Positions 38,727 through 50,988 of a DNA stretch of 64,000 nucleotides are shown piece after piece; position 1 is the stretch's first letter, and the number at the start of each line of letters is the position of its first letter. The stretch is taken from the NCBI GenBank assembly GCA_026929865.2, contig CM049402.1, positions 26,233,001 to 26,297,000 of the forward strand. The letters run 5' to 3'. The translations under genes were made by a program, and so were the position numbers. The stretch comes from Hyperoplus lanceolatus (taxonomy: Eukaryota; Chordata; Actinopteri; Uranoscopiformes; Ammodytidae). The notes beneath the pieces were generated by a model. That model was not told the DNA's origin, ran no database searches, and saw only the letters and a list, made by a program, of their open reading frames with translations.

Positions 38727-39231
38727 GCATTGTGCCTAGCCAACTGTTTTGTGCATTATATCCTTCCTAGCTTATGTCACGGAGCTTTCTCTCTCCTAAT
38801 CCATGCTGAATAGAATAGGAGGAGCTGTGAGGACAATCAGCAGAACCTACAGCCAGCCCCAGCAGCACTGTGCCACTCGTAAATTAATAGTCGGATTGCT
38901 CCCTTATTTAACAGAGTAAAAATCATACAATTAAACAAATATTTGACAAAATAATTCAGTATCAATACACTGTATATATTGCGATGGGATTTTACAGTGA
39001 CCGTTATGAATTGGCTTTCGGGGCTTGACAAGAGAAGGTTTTGGAAAAGAACATTATTATTCATGAGGACTTGATGGCTTAATGTGCCAGTGATTAGTGA
39101 CATTGTACTCCAACTGTAACACTGGACGGGGGGAATGGAATCATTCCTAAGAAATGTGCATTTGTGTCCAAATTGAATCATTCACTCTCCATTTCAAGAC
39201 TCCATAGTTTTCTGTGCAGCAGCAGTCCATA
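38244..39231. other. Unassigned stretch
   Basis: No gene recognised. Contains a short (CA)n tract at 38695-38720. Confidence 0.5.
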
Positions 39232-40259
39232 CTACAGTATTAACACATTTTCATTTGTTTTTCCATGGTATGTAACAGGGATGTCCTTTACCACTTTACT
39301 TTTAAAATTGGACGGTTTATAACGTATCTGCAGATCAGTAATGTATTTTGGCGCTAAACCATTTAGTGCTTTATAAACCAACATCAGTATTTTGAAATAA
39401 ATTATTTGAGTGACAGGAAGCCAGTGTAAAGACCTCAGAACTGGGGTAATGTGATCCACTTTATTGGTCCTAGTGAGGACTCGAGCAGCAGCATTCTGAA
39501 TTAGCTGAAGCTATCTGATAGATTTTTTTGGAAGGCCTGCAAGGACACTGTTACAGTAGTCAAGTCTACTAAAGATAAATGCATGGACAAGTTTTTCTAA
39601 ATCTTGCTGAAACATAAGTCCTTTAATTCTTGATATTTTTTAAGGTGGTAGTATGCTGACTTATTAATTGATTTAATGTGTTTCTTGAAATTCAAGTCGG
39701 AGTCTATGGCAACACCAAGATTACTGGCTTGGTGTGTGGTTTCTAGCATATCAGATGTAAGCTGTGTGCTGACTTTTAATTGTTCATCTTTGGCACCAAA
39801 GACAATTACTTCAGTTTTGTTGTTGTTTAATTGAAGGAAATTTTGGCACGTCCAATCATTGATTTGTTCAATGCACTTAGTCTCCTGGTGATATGGTTAT
39901 GTAAATTTGTGTGTCGTCTGCATAATTATGGTAGCATAATTTGTTCTTATTCATAATCTGAGCTAGTGGGAGCATGTAGATGTTAAATAGAAGAGGCCCA
40001 AGAATGGAATCTTGGGGGACCCCGCATTCAATATGTGTCCGCTCAGATGTGAAATTGCCTATTGACACATAGTAGTCTCTGTCCTTTAAGAATGATTCAA
40101 ACCAGTTTAGTAAAGTTCCAGAGAGTCCAACTCAGTTTGCTAGTTGATCTAGTAATATGCTGTGGTCAACTGTGTCAAAAGCGGCACTGAGATCCAGTAA
40201 AACTAAAACAGAACTTTTGCCACTGTCTGTGTTTAAGTGGATGTCATTGAGGACCTTAA

Positions 40260-41181
40260 AGCCACTACGAGTAAATCGGCACATTGGCGACACCTTTGAA
40301 CAAAAGCGGTAGTATTTTAACGACGCCAGCTGTCGTGAAGCTGTTTTCTAGCTCGTGCAGGGAGTGCAAGATTCAAATAATCAGGAAGCAATATGGTACA
40401 TGTCCGGGTGTTGAAAGTGTGGAGGGCACCGGACTCTTTTCGGCTCTGTGAGTCTATGGGTGACACAGCATCAACTAATGGCAGTAAGTGCTAAACACAC
40501 CTGATTGCAATGAGTTGATGCATTGTCACCTCTCACGGAGCTGAACGAGTCCATGTCCTCACACCAAGCGAATGAACGAGAGATGGCAGTTAGTTAGTAT
40601 GGATCACGATGAGGTAATGTGTTTATGTTGTAAATAATGACTATTTCAGATGAATACTGGTCATCTGATGATGCTGGTGAGGCAAAGTAAACTTTGTTTT
40701 AGTAGGCTACCGCTCATTCATTTAGGAGTAAACACTGCAGTCTAGGTTCGCTGCGTGAAATTGTGTATACGTTGCTAGGCAACGCCCTCCCGCCCGCCTA
40801 TCACTCTCCCTTTTAGCCTTTCTTCATTGCATTTTCTTTTTTTTCTTTTATGGTTCAGCCCCGTTATCAGTCATTATGAACAAACAACTGTCTCAAACAA
40901 GGCTCCCGCTCCCCTTCCCTCACCTGGAGCCATAGGCTTCTCAAATCGCGTTCCTGCGCCGCACTGAAATCTGCGACCAATACGGATATGTGACCATAGA
41001 GCATGCACGCGTGAACCGAAAATCGGACTGGGTGTACGACCAGATCAAATACAGTAATAAAAACTATATAAAAAAGTCTTTCTTTGCACAGATGGTCTCG
41101 TTTGCTGTTAAAGGTAATTTATGATTATGAGAGGAAACATGAGGCTGTTTAAAAGATATTCAAATGTTACTCATTGCTGCT
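40260..41181. mobile_element. 922-bp TTAA-target MITE, copy 1
   Basis: TTAA flanks both ends (40256-40259, 41182-41185). Terminal inverted repeats are AGCCACTACGAGTAA and AGCAGCAATGAGTAA. Removing the element with one TTAA restores an uninterrupted LINE reading across the junction, proving the limits. A second copy at 61337-62271 is about 98% identical. No coding domain. TTAA targets are used by piggyBac and Kolobok elements. Confidence 0.95.
40771..40783. promoter_or_regulatory. RFX-type X-box motif inside the MITE
   Basis: GTTGCTAGGCAAC is a near-perfect palindrome of the kind bound by RFX factors. The second copy has GTTGCTTGGCAAC at 61850-61862. Binding is not shown. Confidence 0.4.
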
Positions 41182-41350
41182 TTAACCAGAGCAGTCTCAG
41201 TGCTGTGGTGTTGTCGAAATTATGGGCCTATAATTGTTCATGAGCGATGTATCTAGATTGTTCTTTTTTAGGAGTGGCTTGATGACTGCTGTTTTCAGGG
41301 CCTTTGGGAATACACCTGTCCGAAGGGACATGTTGACAATTTGTAGCGGG

Positions 41351-41869
41351 GATAATCAATAATTTTATAATGAATGCCTTACCTAACTTTCAATATTGAT
41401 TTGAGAGTTTGCCTTTATTTCTAATTAATTATTCTTGTGACATACAAAAGCTAATGAATTAATTAGGAATAATAGGCTTATAGGAATAATAGGTTCCAAA
41501 ACAGAGTGCAACAGAGACAAAACAATATGCCATTGACCAAACAAGCTAAAAGAGTCAGCCCCACACATTTAGTTGACTTAATGGTAATACAAGGACACAT
41601 TAGTGAGGTTTTAAAGACAGAGAAAAGTTGCACTTTCAGCACAATATCATGATAATCAACATCTTAAGACATAGTGTGAAATAATGCAGTCCTGATATTA
41701 GATAAGTGATTATAACCAACATTATGTCATGATAGGGAAATAATGGGCAATGCATGGCACGTTTAATTATATACTGTAGCACAATTCAGGCACAAGGTGG
41801 AAGGTCAGTCTATTGTTTTCTTATACACGGTCAAATCAGAAATGATTCAGGACCTTATGTTCACCTGTT
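41351..41869. other. Unassigned stretch
   Basis: AT-rich, no gene recognised. Confidence 0.5.
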
Positions 41870-42790
41870 TTCATGCTGAATCGTTATGCTTAAATTGTCG
41901 AAACAACATTGATCTACACCTACTGCCTCATAATGACAAAGCAAGAACAGGATTTCAGGATTTTTTGAAAATGTATTAAAAAGTTCAAAATAAAATGTCA
42001 CATTGACACAAGCATTCAAACCCGTTTCTACAACAACCACTTTCGCAGTATTTCACCAAGTTGTCCAATGTCTCTAAATCATTTTCAAATTGTTTCAACA
42101 CGTTAATTGGAGTCAACCAGGTTTAGGAGAATGTCACCAGAGCCAGAGATCCTTTGTGGTAATGTGAGAAACTTCAGAAGGACAACCATCAATGCAACTC
42201 TTTACCAATATGGGCTTCATGGAAGGACACATGGAAGTGTGCAGTTGTTTTTTTGTTTTGTTTTTAACGACCAAAATTACTTTCAGACTGTGAGTAACAT
42301 GATTTGCTCTCTTTTAACTGAGATTGAACTGTTGTGCCTCAACTTTAAGCATCATTTCTGGGGGAACGCAGGCACATGCACAGGCCCATTGTAACATTGA
42401 AGCATGGTGGTGGCAGCATCCTTTCAGTAGCAGGGACTCAGGGGACTCTTCAGGGTTGAGGGAATGCTGAAAGCAGCAGAGTACAGAGCTATCCCTATTC
42501 AAAACCTGGTGCAGAGCATTCGGAAAGTTTCATGGGCAGGAAGGTTTATCTTCCAACAGGAGAATGACCCTAAGCTCAGGGCCGAGACAACGTGACTCAG
42601 GGATATCTGTGTGAATTTCCTTTATTGGCCCAGACAGAGCCCAGACTCAAACCCAATCAAACATATCTCGAGGGACCTGCAAATCACTGACACCAACAGT
42701 CCCCATCCTCAGACAGGGCTTCAGAAAATCCACAGATAATTGCACTAAAAAATTTCCAACTCCGGGTGTGCAAAACTTGTTCCTTTCCAT
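41870..42790 (+). pseudogene. Old Tc1-like transposon relic
   Basis: Plus-strand pieces in several frames match a Tc1 transposase: TLKHGGGSILSVAGTQGTLQ-like (42395-42460), IFQQENDPKLRAETT at 42545-42590 where the family has QDNDPKH, and NPIKHISRDLQ near 42650 for the NPIEHLW region. In each the catalytic site is altered or degraded. The N-terminal part is traced by RRTTINATLYQYGLHGRT. No clean inverted repeats remain, so it is much older than the other Tc1 elements here. Confidence 0.7.
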
Positions 42791-43194
42791 TTCCAAGAAT
42801 ACTCACTGCCAACAGTGTTTCAATTTAGTATTGAGCTTCTTTCTTTTTTTAATGGATTTTCAAACTCAACTGAAATCCAGTTTTCTCCTTGTGATACGGG
42901 TGTATTGAATTAAAACCCATAACGAGAAACATGTTTTCAAACTGTTTTTAAACACAAGGGCACATAACATAACATACAATAACATGTGATAAATTGATTT
43001 TGAGTACTTTGAATATTTTCTGAATGCATGGAAACAATTAAGAGACCAGTCCAGACTTCCGGGTTACAGAGCATGGGGTAGGTGCGATCGCTCTATAGCT
43101 CCCACTAACTATTTCAGACCTAACTGATTAAACCCTATTTTCATCAATTTGTTTGTGCTTGTGTTGCCGGTAACACTGATACTGTTTTGGATAA

Positions 43195-43992
43195 ATGCCT
43201 AGAAGAAAGAAAAACACAAAAAGAGATGAGAGTCAGATATGTCCTCGGACAGTGTGGTTAGCATTGATGTTAATGCTACCTCAATGGCTTCCATTCCGGA
43301 TCTGCTTGAGCAGCATAGAGCAGCCATAGCCGTTGAGTTTAAATCATCGTTTACCAGCATGGACACTAAGCTGGACAACATCCAGGCCGTGGTCTCAGGC
43401 CAGGGGAAACGTATAACCAATCTCGAGGAGAATGCAGAAACTGTTTGCGGACGCCTGGAGCAACTTGAGGCTACGTGCTCCTCACTGCAGGAAGATAACA
43501 AGTTGCTGAAATCTAAACTATCGGATTTGGAAGGGACAAGCAGGAGACAGAATGTACGTATTGTGGGCTTACCAGAGTCACTTGAGGGGCGCTCGCCCCA
43601 CCGCCTTTTTCTCCGAGCTTCTCGTCGAGGTTTTTGGTAATCAAACTCTCCCTTCTCCCCCGGAGCTGGACATAGCTCACCGCACTCTGGCACCCAAACC
43701 GGGCTTCCACCGATACCAGACTAAAGACTTGGTCATGAGAGAGGCACGTTAACAGGGCGAGCTGGAATACCACGGCCACAAGCTCCGGTTCTAGGAGGAT
43801 TTCAGCGTGGAGGTCGTGAAGCAGCGGGCTGAATACAGGGGGGTCTTGGCTGAGCTTTATCAGCGCGGTCTCCGTCACTCTCTTCTCTTCCCTGCGGGGC
43901 TTTGCATTATTCTCCAGAGCGGCGAGAGAAGGTGGTTGCGGTCCGTCTCTGAAGCATCTAACTACATATCTACATTGGGTGTGAGTCCGTAG
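43195..43992 (+). pseudogene. L1 ORF1 remnant
   Basis: MPRRKKNTKRDESQ begins at 43195; the frame then shifts to the one opening MSSDSVVSIDVNATSMASIP. Residues IPDLLEQHRAAIAVEFKSSF and ITNLEENAETVCGRLEQLEA form a leucine-rich coiled coil, followed by SRRQNVRIVGLPESLEG, the start of the RRM as in L1 ORF1 proteins that trimerise and bind RNA. A shift near 43590 leads to FFSELLVEVFGNQTLPSPPE and LDIAHRTLAPK; after a stop near 43750 the C-terminal domain continues to 43992. The minus-strand ORFs over this region are shadows. Confidence 0.88.
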
Positions 43993-45053
43993 TAAATACG
44001 ATTGCCTGCTGTGAGTATACAATGTGGACAAATGCTCTTTTCATATCCCCAGCCAAACTCTCAGACTGATGGTACTACACGCATTTTTTCTCCCTTTTTT
44101 AAAATGAGTAAATCAGCTGGGTGAACGTGACATTTTTGTTGCTTGTCATTTTGACGTATTGTCTAGCTCACTCGCTTTTTTTATTTGTATCTCTATTTTA
44201 AAACGGCTGGATAAGCGTGCCTGTTCTTTATTTTTTTTAATTTATTTTTTTGCCATTTGGACAGCTTGTCTAACTCACACCTTGTTCTTTTTTTTGTATT
44301 TCAAATTTGTTGGGTGAGCACGGTATGTTTGTTTAGTGTGTTGTCATTTTGACAGTTTGCTGGATTGTTCATAGTTTTACTAGCTGATATGGGGTGAATT
44401 GTACAAGACTTATGTGGGAAGCTAGCACAGGCCAGAAAGGTAAGGCTTGGAATGTTTGTTGTGAGACTAGTAAGGGTCTTTTGGGGTTTGCTGTTTAGAG
44501 CAATATATGGGGTCGGTTCTGGGTGGGATGGGGTGGTGTTAACTGGGGGTTTAGCTGATAAGTCATCACCTGCTGTGTTTTCAGTTATTTGTGTTTTCCT
44601 TTTTTTGTGTGTTTTTCTTTCCCTCTGTATTTTGCTACTCTTTTTCTTATCGGAGCAACTCTTTTTATTCTCACTATAACTGAGCTAGATGAAGGGCAAT
44701 CTTAATTTAATTAGTTGAAATGTCAAGGGTCTGAATCACCAAGTGAAAAGGGGTAAGGTCTTAACCCACCGAAAACGGCTCAGGGCTGGAATAGTTTTCC
44801 TTCAAGAAACCCACTTACATGACTCTGACCATGGGCGATTAAGTAAATGCTGGCGTGGACAATGTTTTCATTCTAATTTTAGGGCTAAGGCCAGGGGCAC
44901 AGCTATCCTTATTGATAGTAATATTCCTTTTGAGTCCTCAAACATTATATCAGATAAAAATGGACGTTTTATTATTGTTTCAGGCAAACTTTACAATAAG
45001 TCAGTCATCTTGGCCACCGTCTACGCGCCTAACGTTGATGATGTAGAATTATT

Positions 45054-45402
45054 ATTGTCAGTGAAGCGAATTATTTTGATAAATTGGAAGATACGTAAAC
45101 CCAATTGCTTTAGCATTGAACATTGGCTGAAGGACTTTTTAGACCTCCTGTCAATGGAGCGAGCAGCATCAGCTCTCAATGACCATGACTGTGGTAAAGA
45201 AGGATCCTGGAACTTTATAAGCATGAACTGAACATTTAAATGAATGTATTTAAAAGTATGGATCTGCCCCCCCCGTGTTGTATTTTGTATTGTCCTGTGA
45301 GTTTTTTTTTTTTTTTTTTTGTCTGGTGGTGTATGTATATGTTGTCTGTGATTGTTTTGTTTAAGAAAATAATAAAAATATTAATAAAAAAAAATAAAAA
45401 AA
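45054..45402 (+). mobile_element. 5'-truncated L1 3' end inside L1 ORF2
   Basis: A 17-bp perfect duplication GATGATGTAGAATTATT (45037-45053, 45403-45419) brackets 349 bp. The insert encodes the last residues of an L1 ORF2 (VKRIILINWKIRKPNCFSIE, MERAASALNDHDCGKEGSWN, stop at 45231), a T-rich 3' UTR and an A-rich tail with AATAAA. The family differs from the host L1, whose C-terminus is unlike it. Confidence 0.95.
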
Positions 45403-46259
45403 GATGATGTAGAATTATTTAAGAGATTTTTTTCTCAACTCCCTGATCTCAACTCCCATTCTATTATTCTTGGTGGGGATTTTAATTGTTATCTAGATCC
45501 AGTCTTAGACCGCTCTTCCTCCAAACCTGCCACTCTTAGCAGATCTGCAGGTTATATCAAATCATTTCTAGCTGACAGCCACAGGAAGAGAATATTCATT
45601 ATTTTCACATGTCCACCACACTTACACCCAAATTGATTATTTTTTGTTGATAATTCATTGATGTCAGACCTAAAGTCATGCAGTTATGAAAGTATTGTGA
45701 TCTGAGATCACGCTCCTCTGCTCCTTCAACTGGCTTTCTCTGACGTTGAGTATGCAAGAAGGCAGTGGAGACTGGATCCATTGTTGCTCACAGATGAGTT
45801 TTCTTTCACACATCTATACACATATTAACATTTTTTGAGTATAAATAAAACACCAGATGTGTCCAATGCAACAATTTGAGAAGCCCTGAAAGCCTATTTG
45901 AGAGGTGAAATTATATCATTTGCAGCATACAAAAATAAGTGTACAAAACCGAAACAAACTGAAATTGCTGATCAGATTCTGAACATAGACAGACAATATG
46001 CTAATTCACCTTCATCTGAACAAAGAACGTTTAAAACTTCAGACAAAATTCAACCTTCTTTCCTCTCGTCAAGTTGCTGACTAGTTGCTTAGGAGCAGAA
46101 GTACTTTTTACAAGAATGGTGACAAGATTGGTAAACTCCTGGCCAATCAACTGACTTAGAGCAAAGCAACTCATCCCTGGAATACGGACAGACAGTGGGT
46201 GTACAACATCAGATCAGAAATCGATAAACAAAAAATTCAAAACATTCTATTCAAATTTG

Positions 46260-47439
46260 TAGGGATGAGCCCGAATCCGAATATGTATTCGGATAAGCAC
46301 GGATAATGAGTTAGATACGGATACAGATCATTTCCGAATAGTCCCGTTATTATTCGGGGATTTTTTTATTTTTTTATTATGCGCTTAATTGACGCAGCGT
46401 GTTCCGCCTCAATGACACAACAGGTAGAATGACACTAACAGCTGTTCTGCGGTGGACATGAGAGGACCGGGCGCGTCCCGTGACCCGCGGTCTCTCTCTA
46501 TTTATCCACTGATAAACGCAGCGCGTTCGCCCTTTCCCTCGAATAGTTCTACCGGTCGCATTCGCTGCCGTTTTTATTTGAGTTTCCTTGTAACCCGCTG
46601 CTATGGCAGAGAAGAGACGAACCGATGGAATATGCTGCACCCCGAGTCACCGTCAGCCCTTCCCCGATGTAGGCTATTTACATTCTCTAGGCCTACTGCT
46701 TAAACTCTTTTAAACATCACAACGTTTCCATCAAACTGATGCTTAGGACCTGTACTTTTTCAGCTGTCAATCAGTGCGTAGACGCCTAGGCCTACTTCAG
46801 GACCTATACAATAAAAATCGGAAACTGCAAACTTGACACATTGAAATCACATATGGCTTTGTGGAAAGGCTAAGATATTATTTAGGGTTTATGAGATTGG
46901 CACGTTGATACAGATTATTCCTAAACCTTAGTTTAGTAAAACAAATGTAAACAAAGAGCGATAGGGAGAGATAGAGATAAAAAAAATCATGAAATACAGC
47001 TGTATTTTCCCCAGTTAAAGGGAGACCTTAATTAAGTTAAAATTAAAACACTGGCCCTCATTTACTAACAGTGAGAAGCCTAGGCACAGATTTGGGCTCT
47101 TATTTATCAATATTTTCGTTCCCTGAATTTCTTCGTATTATGAGAACAAAGAAGAGAGAGATGAAAAGGTAGAAATATATCTGACTTTTTGACTTATATT
47201 TCAACATTACATCAATTTGATGCTTTGAAGGGACAACAATTGCATTGACAATGAATATTAGTTTAGAAAATCAATGTAGGTATGACTTCCTTTAATGTAG
47301 GCTAATGTAAAAGAAACTTCCGGTATACGCCACGCCCACTTCTTCTTGTGTATCCGGATACAGATACAGATACAGATAATTTTGTTGGTTGAACAGATAC
47401 AGATACAGATACAGATAATGACGTCTCCGCACACCCCTA
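46260..47439. mobile_element. 1180-bp hAT element inside L1 ORF2
   Basis: Ends TAGGGATGAGC and TAGGGGTGTGC (reverse complement of the right end) flanked by the 8-bp duplication CAAATTTG (46252-46259, 47440-47447). Subterminal repeats are striking: CGGATAAGC/GGATACGGATACAGAT at left and two blocks of (ACAGAT)3 at 47358-47417 on the right. ATGGCAGAGAAGAGACG near 46601 might be the remnant start of a transposase, but no domain follows, so it is non-autonomous. Confidence 0.93.
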
Positions 47440-49301
47440 CAAATTTGTATAGTTCTGACTGTACAGTAGACGTAACGGTGATGGAAACCTTTTTCAGTGA
47501 CCTATACATGCCTTCCCTTTCTCAAGACCTGAGATATAGCCTTGAGGCACCTATTACTCAGAAGGAAATTATTGCAGCAATAACATCTATGCAATCAGGC
47601 AAATCTCCTGGTCCAGACGGGCTTCCATCTGACTTTTTCAAGAAATTCTCAGCCGAATTGTCGCCTTTTTTATGTTTAGTATTCTCAGACTCATTTGACT
47701 CAGGTAAACTCCCCCCTTAGTTCTATCAGGCCTGTATTTCCCTGTTGTTAAATAAGGATAAAGATCCTCTAGATGTGCATCATACCGACCAATTTCACTA
47801 TTAAATACGGATGTGAAGATACTTGCTAAAATTCTCGCCCACAGATTGGAGGATGCTCTCCCCTCTATCATATCCCCCGACCAAACTGGATTTATAAAGG
47901 GACGCCAATCATTTTATAATATCCGCCGGCTAATGAACATTTTATATTCCCCCAGAAATATTGAATCAGAATGCCTCGCTTCTATGGATGCTGAAATAGC
48001 ATTTGATAGAGTAGAATGGAATTATTTGTATTTCACCCTTGAAAAATTCGGTTTGGGTCCTGTTTTCACTTCTTGGGTTAAATTATTATATGCATGCCCT
48101 TCTGCCTCAGTATTAACAAATAGCCGTTACCCAAGTAATTTTGATCTGCACCGTGGGACCCGGCAGGGTTGTCCTTTGAGCTCGCTCCTTTTTGCTATTG
48201 CAATCGAACCACTTGTGATTGTCATTTGCGGTAACAAACAGATTCAGGGGATATGGAGAGGAGGAATCGAACATAAGGTATCATTATACGCCAATGACTT
48301 ACTTTTGTTTGTCGCCAAGCCAGCCACATTTACCGGAGGCACTTTCTGTGTTTGAGGTATTTAGTCAGTTTTCTGGCTATAAACTTAACTTGAGTAAGAG
48401 CGAACTATTTCCGATTAATAAAGAAGCTCTTAAACTTGATTATACAGCTCTCCCACTCAAAGTGGTGACAGATCATCTGAGTTACCTTGGGGTATGTTTT
48501 ACCAGAAATGTTAAAAACCTATTTAAATCAAACTTCCTCAAATTATTGGATCAGGCGAAGCAAATATTATCGAAGTGGTCTCCTCTGGCTTTCTCTCTTA
48601 TAGGTAGAATACATTCAATTAAAATTACATTACTCCCAAAGTTCCTATATCTATTCCAATGTCTCCCCATCGTTCTCCCCAAATCCTTTTTTCAGGCCCT
48701 TGACTCTTTAATGATAAATTATATTTCGAATGGTAAACACCCTACGGAAAGCTTTTCTTCAAAGACACAAACAAACAGGTGGAATGGCCCTTCCTAATGT
48801 CCAATACTATTACTGGGCTGCTAATATCTGTTCTTCAGTGTATTGGGTGCATTTTCACCTTGACGACTCAGCCCCAGTATGGGTAACAATGGAGTCCAGC
48901 GCTGTTTGCCCATTGTCTCTATCTGCCCTCTTAAGCGCCGCACTTCCACTCTCTTCGGCTATTCCCAACAGTAGTCCCGTGATTAAGCACTCGTTCGAAT
49001 CTGGACCCAATTTAGGAAGAATTTTGGAATGCAGAATTTTTCACTTTTCAGCCCAATTGCAGCTAATCATTTGTTTACTCCTTCGACGGTGGATGGTGCA
49101 TTCAAGATCTGGCATAAAAAAGGCTTAAAATGTATCGGTGATTTATTTATTAATGATCTATTTGCTAGTTTTTCTGAATTGACAAAACACTTTGGTATCG
49201 AAAAGAGTAATTTTTTCCGATTTCTGCAGATCAGGCATTTTACGCAGAAGTTAATTCTCCAATTCCCTTATAAACCGCCAGCCAATCATGTCAATTTGTT
49301 T

Positions 49302-49653
49302 TTTGGTAGCCGAATTGTTCCCCATGGCTTGACAAAGACGAGAGGTAGTAGACTGTAGACTTATCATCAGTGATCAGGTTTATTCAGAAGGAGACTCCAT
49401 CAGACAATACAGAGGGTTTCAGAGTGAGCATGATAGCAGCGGGCTGAGGCCGCAGTGGCACTACTCGTTGCTAGTTACAGAACAGTGTCTTATATTCTCA
49501 TGTGTGGGGGGTATCAAGTGTATCATATCTACAAATAGACAGATCGTTTCATCACAACAAGTCAAGCACATGTCCTTACAGGGATCTGACCTTAACTTTT
49601 AGATATACATACTCAGCAACTTTGGTGCATATAAGCTATTAAAATATACCACA
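49302..49653 (-). repeat. LTR, left copy
   Basis: 352 bp, about 99% identical to the copy at 50637-50988. Confidence 0.95.
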
Positions 49654-50636
49654 TTCCTCCATTTTGATGACACTTCATCAACCAAAAACGAGATGTAACC
49701 AAACATATTTGAATGGCCTAACAGAAACCTCCAACAAAACACAGAAACACTCTTTATGAGTGAAGTAGAATACAATGCATAGATGTAAGCATTACTGCAG
49801 TAAACTACAAATGAATAGGACCAACAATGCAACAACGCAAACACTGAACGATGATAATGTTAAAACCATGAGCAGGGAGCCCCCTGCCAAGACGACAGCA
49901 TAGCAAGTTAGCTGAGTCTCTCAGTAGTCTCAAGTTCAGATATTTTGAGGCATGATCATGGGGGATGTAATCCATCCAAGATTGGCACAGAGGACGTCCT
50001 CCATTTTATAATTGGCAGACTCCGCCAGACGTGGAATTTTGGTGGCCAGCGGCCCAGGAAAGTCCAAGATGGTATGCGGCTGGCCTCCTCCAGTTCCATC
50101 ATGACCTCAGCGTTACTGCAGGTTGGAGTGCAGCAGTCCACAGGCAGAATTTGCATAGGCTGTTGGTCTCAGCTAAAAAGCCTCAGCTTCCGATCCAGCA
50201 GTCAACTAGCTCAGGAAACTGGCCAATCTACGCTTCTTCTATAGTCTTTTTCACTTTTTCTTAGCGTACATAAAGCACAGAGCGACGTAACAAGCTTGAA
50301 TCCAGTCCAGCCTTTTTCCCAAAGTCTTAGTCAATAAAAAGTGCACACGGTTCTTTGTTATAACAGTGGAACTACGTGGATACCTGGCCATAACGGAGCC
50401 TCTGTGTAGTCCCCCAGACCGGACGCTCACGCCGTGACCTTGAACCTTACACAGAGCACTATCAGCCGTTTACACATTATCTCCCATCGCAGTTCTCAGT
50501 TACTTTTAGATACTGGAACAGAGAAGCACTTTTCAACAGCAACAGTCCATCTGATCTCAGTCCAACAGATGTGTCCCGAAGTGTACAGGTAGTCTCTCAT
50601 CAATGTTCCTGTTATATCCGTCATCGTGACGCCAAA

Positions 50637-50988
50637 TGTGGTAGCCGAATTGTTCCCCATGGCTTGACAAAGACGAGAGGTAGTAGACTGTAGACTTATC
50701 ATCAGTGATCAGGTTTATTCAGAAGGAGACTCCATCAGACAATACAGAGGGTTTCAGAGTGAGCATGATAGCAGCGGGCTGAGGCCGCAGTGGCACTACT
50801 CGTTGCTAGTTACAGAACAGTGTCTTATATTCTCATGTGTGGGGGGTATCAAGTGTATCATATCTACAAATAGACAGATCGTTTCATCACAACAAGTCAA
50901 GCACATGTCCTTACAGGGATCTGACCTTAACCTTTAGATATATATACTCAGCAACTTTGGTGCATATAAGCTATTAAAATATACCACA
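50637..50988 (-). repeat. LTR, right copy
   Basis: 352 bp, starts TGTGGTAGCC and ends TATACCACA on the plus strand. Confidence 0.95.

Larger units (their letters stand above)
39232..41350 (-). pseudogene. CR1/L2-group LINE reverse transcriptase, interrupted by a MITE
   Basis: Minus strand, in order: LRTGVFPKALKTAVIKPLLK and NNYRPI (41350-41220), a trace of the HSTETALVK motif, then after the MITE VLNDIHLNTDSGKSSVLVLL, DLSAAFDTVDHSILLDQL (motif A), [20 protein letters not shown] (motif B), [15 protein letters not shown] (motif C, both Asp kept) and at 39459-39235 PVLRSLHWLPVTQIIYFKIL with LNGLAPKYI. About 35-40 residues between NNYRPI and HSTETAL are deleted, and stops and frame changes follow. 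The endonuclease is missing. Confidence 0.88.
49302..50988 (-). mobile_element. Short LTR retrotransposon, non-autonomous
   Basis: Two LTRs of 352 bp enclose 983 bp. Flanks share GTTT (49298-49301, 50989-50992). Read on the minus strand, TTTGGCGTCACGATGACG after the upstream LTR resembles primer-binding regions of Ty3/Gypsy-like elements, and GGAGGAA next to the other LTR fits a short polypurine tract. No gag or pol domain was recognised inside, so it looks like a structurally complete non-autonomous (TRIM/LARD-like) element. The LTRs differ at about three positions, which makes it the youngest insertion in this L1. Confidence 0.9.

Noticed and set aside
43199-44031. Minus-strand ORFs of 164 and 172 aa
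   Set aside because: They are antisense to the L1 ORF1 remnant, whose plus-strand reading shows family motifs.
47358-47417. CRISPR-like spaced repeats
   Set aside because: Short ACAGAT tandem units inside a hAT end in a vertebrate-like genome; no spacers.
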